Positions 58,735 to 64,000 of a stretch of DNA of 64,000 bases are shown in pieces. Source of the DNA: Paramarasmius palmivorus (Eukaryota; Basidiomycota; Agaricomycetes; Agaricales; Marasmiaceae); contig JAYKXP010000026.1 of NCBI GenBank assembly GCA_037176845.1, forward strand, positions 1 to 64,000, read 5' to 3'. A program made the translations under genes and the position numbers. Positions within the stretch are counted from its first letter, which is position 1; each line of letters begins with the position of its first letter. The notes below the pieces were generated by a model. It was not told where the DNA came from. It searched no databases and worked only from the letters and a program-made list of their open reading frames with translations.

Positions 58735-60309
58735 TCAATGAGCAAGTTTATGCGGCGTAATTCTTCCCAACAACTCCCTTAATCGCTTGCGATTCGTTCT
58801 ACCTTCCTCGGTTCTGCTCGTAGTGTCCAAAGTCTCAATGACAACATCTGTCAGCCCGGGAAAACGTGTACCAAAATCTGCAAGTTTCTGGAATGACGCC
58901 AACAGGGTGTCGCTATTTCGCACACGGATATGGAGCGCTCCCAGATTAGGACAAAGCCGCATAAGCATAAACAATCCGGAACCATTCTTGTCCAAGAGTT
59001 TAGCATTTGGGTAATCGATGTCTATATCTTCCATGTCGGCAGCAGAGCGTCGGACCATGTCCAAGAAATGGCAACAAGGCCAGCGTAATTCGATGTATGA
59101 TTCGGAATCAGGTTCTAGTGCGAACGACTCCAGAGCTGGAAGCTTGATCGCCCTAAGAAAGTATTCGTATCCTGTGGGGTTATCGTAGCTAAGAGAGAGA
59201 TGTTGCACGTTCGCGAGCTCAACCATGTCCCAACGAACTGGTTCGAGGGACGATTTTCGGCTGAAATCCAGTTCCAATCGCTCGACTTCGTGGCAGCGTG
59301 GTAAGATATCCACTAATAACACGGTACACGATTGTACCTGTGATATCGTCAGCTGTCTGAGCTGACGGTAGGGGAGAGTGACAGAGCCTCTAGTATGCCA
59401 GGCACACCAGGACCGCCCAGATGAATCAAATATAATCAATTCATTCAGGATCGGGGTATGCATTTTGAGATCGAAGAACCAAAAATCGAGGTCGTCGGTC
59501 TCACCAGTAAATGTGAAGGAATGGAGAAGGGGAAAGGCAACGAACTTTATCGGAAATTCAGGCAGCTTGTCTATGTCTCGAGCGTCGTCAAATACAGCAG
59601 TAGGGATATCGACGCTGAGGTCTTGGAACCGTCGTGCATGGCGGAGTAAAATATCGAATGCATGAATACCGTCTGCTGTCCCCAGGTGTTCTGTGAAAGT
59701 TTCGCAACCCTCAGGATCACGATGATACCAGCTGTAGCTCTGGGAGTCTTCGATGTGAACCTCCAGCTCTGATTGTCCCGAGAATTCGAGATATTGTTCG
59801 AGTTGGGGTAAGAGGTTTTCCCCAAATTGGTATACATCCACAGAAATCCGATTCCACCATTTTGGCTGTGTTACGACGATACACCTCCAGTGCAAGCACA
59901 CTTGAGAGATAGCGTACACCGTGGATTGGAATTCTTTGCCTTCAATTCTGAGGGAATAACTGTATCCGCTTTGAGCGAAGCAGAAAATGTTCTCCAAAAC
60001 CTCTGGGGGTAACCTACGAATGGGTGCAAGCCAGCTCCGCCTTTCTTCAAGCCGCTGTTGAAGTAATTTTCTCTCTTGCTCCAGCTTCTCCAAGACCTTT
60101 CGGGTGCGAGAGATCTCCGTATCGTAGCGTTCAAGTTCGAGCTGTTCAAGCTCAATGAATGATCGTGTGTGTGACGCTTCTATGTCGGTAGGTGGGCGAT
60201 AAGACCGAATAATGTCGCCTTGTATAGGTTGATTCACGGAGTTCGGGGTGAACATGTAGTGACATCGACTGCAGAGGTTTGTGGGGGTCGGGTCAGTGTT
60301 GTGGGTCAT
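58735..60309 (-). CDS. F-box protein, 524 residues (paralogue 3)
   Basis: This is a single-exon paralogue of the two plus-strand F-box genes, in inverted orientation. It has CSRC at residues 13-16, GDIIRSYRPPTDIEA, a coiled-coil-like stretch (about 45-90), and the F-box-like WLAPIRRLPPEVLENIFCFA with VCLHWRCIVVTQPKWWNRI. Its C-terminal half is clearly similar to paralogue 1 (CPNLGALHIRVRNSDTLLAS against CPDLGTLHIRVWNSDTLIAL), so 1 and 3 are the closest pair. The stop is at 58735. Confidence 0.85.
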   Translation of the reverse strand: MTHNTDPTPTNLCSRCHYMFTPNSVNQPIQGDIIRSYRPPTDIEASHTRSFIELEQLELERYDTEISRTRKVLEKLEQERKLLQQRLEERRSWLAPIRRLPPEVLENIFCFAQSGYSYSLRIEGKEFQSTVYAISQVCLHWRCIVVTQPKWWNRISVDVYQFGENLLPQLEQYLEFSGQSELEVHIEDSQSYSWYHRDPEGCETFTEHLGTADGIHAFDILLRHARRFQDLSVDIPTAVFDDARDIDKLPEFPIKFVAFPLLHSFTFTGETDDLDFWFFDLKMHTPILNELIIFDSSGRSWCAWHTRGSVTLPYRQLRQLTISQVQSCTVLLVDILPRCHEVERLELDFSRKSSLEPVRWDMVELANVQHLSLSYDNPTGYEYFLRAIKLPALESFALEPDSESYIELRWPCCHFLDMVRRSAADMEDIDIDYPNAKLLDKNGSGLFMLMRLCPNLGALHIRVRNSDTLLASFQKLADFGTRFPGLTDVVIETLDTTSRTEEGRTNRKRLRELLGRITPHKLAH

Positions 60310-60470
60310 TTGTGAGCGAAAAGCACGCGTTCAACTGAGCATGGGTCAGTGAGAAGTCGAAGAGCGTGAGAATGCGACACTGCAGATACTGGACAGGAAA
60401 GAAAATGTCGACGTGGTGGGAGTCAAGAATATAGGCGCCCATACAAGAATCGAGAAAGTATAATGACACT

Positions 60471-60542
60471 TAGACTCGTAACCACCCGCTGCGACGTTCG
60501 ATCGACTGTCATCGAACGTCGCAGCGGGTGGTTACGAGTCTA
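60471..60542. mobile_element. 72-bp perfect palindromic miniature element with 9-bp target duplication
   Basis: The arms 60471-60502 and 60511-60542 are perfect 32-bp inverted repeats around an 8-base loop (CGACTGTC). Both ends read TAGACTCGTAACC inward. The identical 9-mer AATGACACT lies directly outside on both sides (60462-60470 and 60543-60551). It shares its terminal motif with the element at 51741. It sits in the about 530-base gap between the F-box gene and the P450 stop. Confidence 0.85.
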
Positions 60543-60836
60543 AATGACACTTTGCCTTTGCTTTATATGTACGACACGTCTGCAAGAATTTGAGAAGTGA
60601 TAAGTATTCGAATTTGTGTTCGTCAAACAGCGTTCCTTGAGGTGTCAATGAGCTCACGGCGTTGCAAGAATCTTCCCCAGCAGCTCCTCCAGTAGATCTG
60701 ACCGGGGTTGCTCCGAAGTCATTTTGGTTGCCAGAAAACGCGACAAATCGGTACATATATTGCAGTATTTGAAAGAGTCTCGACAATTCTACTTGGACTA
60801 CCCTAAAAGCCGAGAACATCACGTTTTTGACAGACT

Positions 60837-63436
60837 TCAACACCCAGTCTGAGCGTGACCGATTAAATTAACAATGAGTGGCATCGCTGGTTTCGGATGC
60901 CCATCATGCTGCTCACTAGAGCTCAGAACTGAAGGGGAGGTGACACCTGCATTATCCCAGACGATGTCCTTTCCGCTCGGCAAGAAATTAAACGCCAGAA
61001 CCAAACGTGCAAGAACGACCTCTGCAAGGATAAGTTCAGAACGTTGAGCAGAATTGAGAGTGAAGGCACGTACTCATCTCGAGCTGAGAGAACTTGAAAC
61101 CGCTGTCGTAAAGGAAATTAGCGGGGAGCTTTGAATGAAGGTGAGAATATAGCATACATGCAAGACCTCTGACCGCCGCTAAAAGTCATTCTGTAAGGCG
61201 TACATGGTTATTCAAGGTGTCAAATAAATGCCAGTCTCGCTTACAAATGCGAATAAACACCAGGTATGTTTTCCTCTAGGAGAGCGCTAGGTAAAGAGCC
61301 CAGCCACCTCTCCGGCTTCCATTCGTGGGCATCCTCGCCCCACAGTGCCGGATTGCGGTTTGCGTTCAAGAATGATACGAACACGTTTGTACCCTTGGGT
61401 ATAGCAATTTCGGAAATAATGGACCCATCTCGTCCAGTCACGGCTTGCGACAGAGGTAAGATGGTATCACATTTAGCTGTCCGGTCGAGCCTCGTCACAG
61501 GAGGGTGCCTACGAGAGGTATCAGAGTTTTTTAAGGCTAAGCATCAGCCTCGGAGACTTGAGCTCACAGTCGTAAAGTTTCGCGGCACACAGCGTCCAGA
61601 TACGGGAGCGAAACTAGCTCGTCATAGGAGATGTCGCCATCCTGGAACGCCTGCTTGAGCTCTTCACGGAGCTTGGATTGCGCTTCGGGGCGGGCAGCTA
61701 GAATTTGCAAGGTACGCGAGAGGGCGCTCTGTTTTCATATGCATGAGTGAAAGAGAATTCAGACGAGTATGAGGCTCACCGATGTGGTATCCGTGGCAGC
61801 AAACGTGAGAATCCTAAGCCAAAGTAATTAAGAGATTGGACGTTTGCTTGTAGATGCACTGCCATTACTCACGACATCTGTTATGAACAATCAGATAATT
61901 ATTCGCCTAAGAAAATGATGACTACATACCTGCGCAAGCAGCTCCATTTCATCCAAGCGATCTTCTTCCGATGCCTTTGTGTTTTCTCTCACTGGAAGAA
62001 GTTCCTGTAAGTCAAAGGAGTGCGACCAGTCACCATAAAGACTCACTTAGGATACTCATTATATCCCGACCACTACCGACTTGCTCCTTGATAGTCTCAT
62101 CGCCCATGGACAAAGCTCGCTTTTTGTCCTCGAAAATCTCAATGCATTGCTGCCACAAGTCATCCGATAGTTTCCTGAGAAGTTGAAAGTTCCGATCAGG
62201 AATGAAGCGAGAGGCGAGGCGACGAAGGCGAGCTGAGCCAAGCTCGGCAATGAAGGGCAGAATGTAAGCCGTTTCAAAATTCAAACGTGCGGTAACAGGA
62301 CTGCAACGTTCAACTGATCAGAGAAATGTTACCGGATCAAAATGGAACCTACAGAATTTCTTTCAAAGCCTGTGCAAGTGGATGTGCGGTCTCCTCATCT
62401 TCCAAGGCATCCAGGGATACGCCGAGGCCAGACTGCCCGATCAGCTCGAGTGCGGTACGACCCATCCAGTTCGACACATCAATCTAATCACGACATTCAT
62501 TTGGGAAGGACACACCACAGTCAACGAAGTACATACCTCTTGAGGACCACTCTGAAGCTTCCGAGCGATACTGTTTTCGAGCTAGAAAAAACGCTCAGGT
62601 TCCGCAGTGGTACAGTTGAATTGGCACGCTTTTCACCTTGTCGACCACCTGATAGAATATAGGTACTACAGTCAAAAACAAAAAAGATCAGAACGAGGAC
62701 GCCGCAAAAGAATATGATGTACACACAGAGGCCCCTCATATGCGCTATAGAAAACGCGGGATTCAGCATCTTTCGCTGTTTACGGTGTCGAGAGCTCGCG
62801 AGAGGTGTGGACAATACACCCGGACCAAAGGTCAAATTGATACTACTACAAGTAAGTGTGAGTTTGTAATACATCATGGGGGAACTAAAGATACACACTG
62901 CATGGTACCGGACGGCATTTCATAGTTCATCGCATCCTGTTGAAACTCAGTCAGTTCTGAGGTATGATGTTGGTTACAGAGTGTACTCGCTTTGATGAAA
63001 ATATGGTACATAGCCTTAGGATCAAAGGTGTATACCATTTTTTCCTATGTGCAAGGTAAGCGAAGAACGCCATCAAGTGCGCAAGGACTAACCCCAAAGG
63101 AGGACTGAAAAGAGCACGTAGCGCCATCTAGTGAAGGTGTTCAGTGTGGGTCGGACGCAAAAATCAGCGAGATACAGACACTCTATGCCCATGGCAGCTT
63201 GAAAGTCCCAGTTGCGTGTACTATACATCTCCTTAAACCTGCCTATGATTGACTTGTCAGCGACAAGACGGCCTAAAGAGGAAATTTCATTCACCTCTCA
63301 ACCAGGACGTACTAGGCGGACCCGGTAGCTTATCCAGTGGATGAGTGCCGAATGTTCTTTTGAAAAAGACATAGAGTGGAACGCAAAGTAGGCCTACGAG
63401 GACCGGAAAAGCAAGTGTTGGGATGAGAGTCGACAT
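60837..63436 (-). CDS. Cytochrome P450 monooxygenase, 18 exons, apparently intact
   Basis: The start is at 63436 (MSTLIPTLAFPVLVG, a membrane anchor), followed by the proline-rich hinge LPGPPSTSW. Exons 63295-63436, 63180-63242, 63093-63127 and 62991-63044 join in frame to give EKMVYTFDPKAMYH. Then follow FGPGVLS...RKQRKMLNPAFS, WMGRTALELIGQSGLG, the I-helix AATDTTS, the K-helix ExxR as ETLR, ERWL, and the haem loop FSGGQRSCIG, split by an intron before GF. The stop is at 60837. Two splices are unusual: a GC-AG intron at 62937-62990 and a 5-base micro-exon ATGTC (61873-61877), needed to give AQMSILTFAATD. The length, about 540 residues, and the motif order are normal. The substrate is unknown. 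No secondary-metabolite core gene is visible in the window. Confidence 0.88.
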
Positions 63437-64000
63437 TCTCGTGTTCTTGGGATACCACGAACCAACCTTTTATCTTGATAGTCCATGAGGATGACAAGGG
63501 GACGTCTGGATAAGCGGGACGAAAACGTCGGCATCTATTCCGTGGAAGCAGCCAGGTGCGAGTGAACTTACTTAGAAATAGCGTTATGTTGACGTTCTTT
63601 ATCGCACAGTAAAGGCCGGCTGAGTAGAGACACCTATTGTGGGGTACGCACCAGGTAAGGGATGCGTCAGCAGCGAACTCAGGCATATGGCTTCGTCCAA
63701 TCGGAAGGGGTCCTTTTTCCCTCTGCAGCACTTCGGAGAAGTTCTTGGGGCCACCTGAATAGAATTGATTGTCGAAGGTCGCGGTGCTGACGATGTCGCT
63801 TATTCGTGATCGCTCCTATAAAAGGAGATATCCAGGACAAACCGTGAGTCAAAGAGTTAACGAAAAGAAGAGCAGTTTGTGTACCCAGACCTTTCTTACC
63901 CACCATCTTTGTTTCAACCCTATGACATCGACTCCGTGAAATGGCATGTATGCAAAATAGCTTCACATCTTCAGAGAAAACTACCTCTGGATTCGTTTTT
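63437..64000. other. Upstream region of the P450 gene
   Basis: No supported gene. Short minus-strand frames (63966-63679) have no recognisable similarity. The P450 promoter should lie here. Confidence 0.35.

Noticed and set aside
60532..60843. 103-codon minus-strand frame between the F-box gene and the P450
   Set aside because: It overlaps the right end of the palindromic element and the P450 stop, and has no similarity to a known family.
1..64000. tRNA, rRNA genes, CRISPR arrays or bacterial-type operons
   Set aside because: None was recognised. The introns and protein families are fungal, and the repeated sequences present are not regularly spaced arrays.

Overview
The window looks like nuclear DNA of a basidiomycete fungus, most likely an Agaricomycete. 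Genes are split by many short introns of about 45-75 bases. It carries a KDZ transposase with its CxC2 cysteine cluster, a fungal Helitron, a MYND-finger gene, multi-exon P450s and N-terminally CxxC-bearing F-box proteins. No bacterial-type feature, rRNA, tRNA or CRISPR array was recognised.

Layout. 0.9-4.2 kb: a decayed clathrin heavy chain pseudogene with a tandem internal duplication. 5.0-8.8 kb: a ten-exon KDZ transposase gene that reads open end to end. 9.2-11.4 kb: broken coding relics, including a P450 C-terminus. 13.07-15.96 kb: a 2.9-kb non-autonomous element with 25-base terminal inverted repeats and motif-rich subterminal zones. About 16.8-49.9 kb: an accessory block with marked strand asymmetry (plus strand A-rich and T-poor outside the Helitron body). 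It holds a Helitron replicase/helicase with a C-terminal cysteine-peptidase-like domain, two copies of a nucleotidyltransferase-like gene, two copies of a second unnamed gene, a MYND protein and several multi-exon genes that I do not recognise or know only as lineage-specific families. 50.0-51.6 kb: two tandem BTB-like genes. 52.1-60.3 kb: three F-box paralogues and one disordered protein gene. 60.8-63.4 kb: an apparently intact 18-exon cytochrome P450 that needs a 5-base micro-exon and a GC-AG intron.

Most notable are: (i) two tiny palindromic elements (51.74 and 60.47 kb) that share a terminal motif and are each flanked by a perfect 9-bp direct repeat, a Mutator-like signature; (ii) the duplicated gene pair in the same order and orientation on both sides of the Helitron; (iii) the P450 micro-exon; and (iv) the 2.9-kb TIR element. 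In the accessory block the minus strand is poor in A and therefore poor in stop codons, so long minus-strand reading frames there are weak evidence unless paralogy or splicing supports them. I cannot state a function for the block. A large composite mobile region is my inference.
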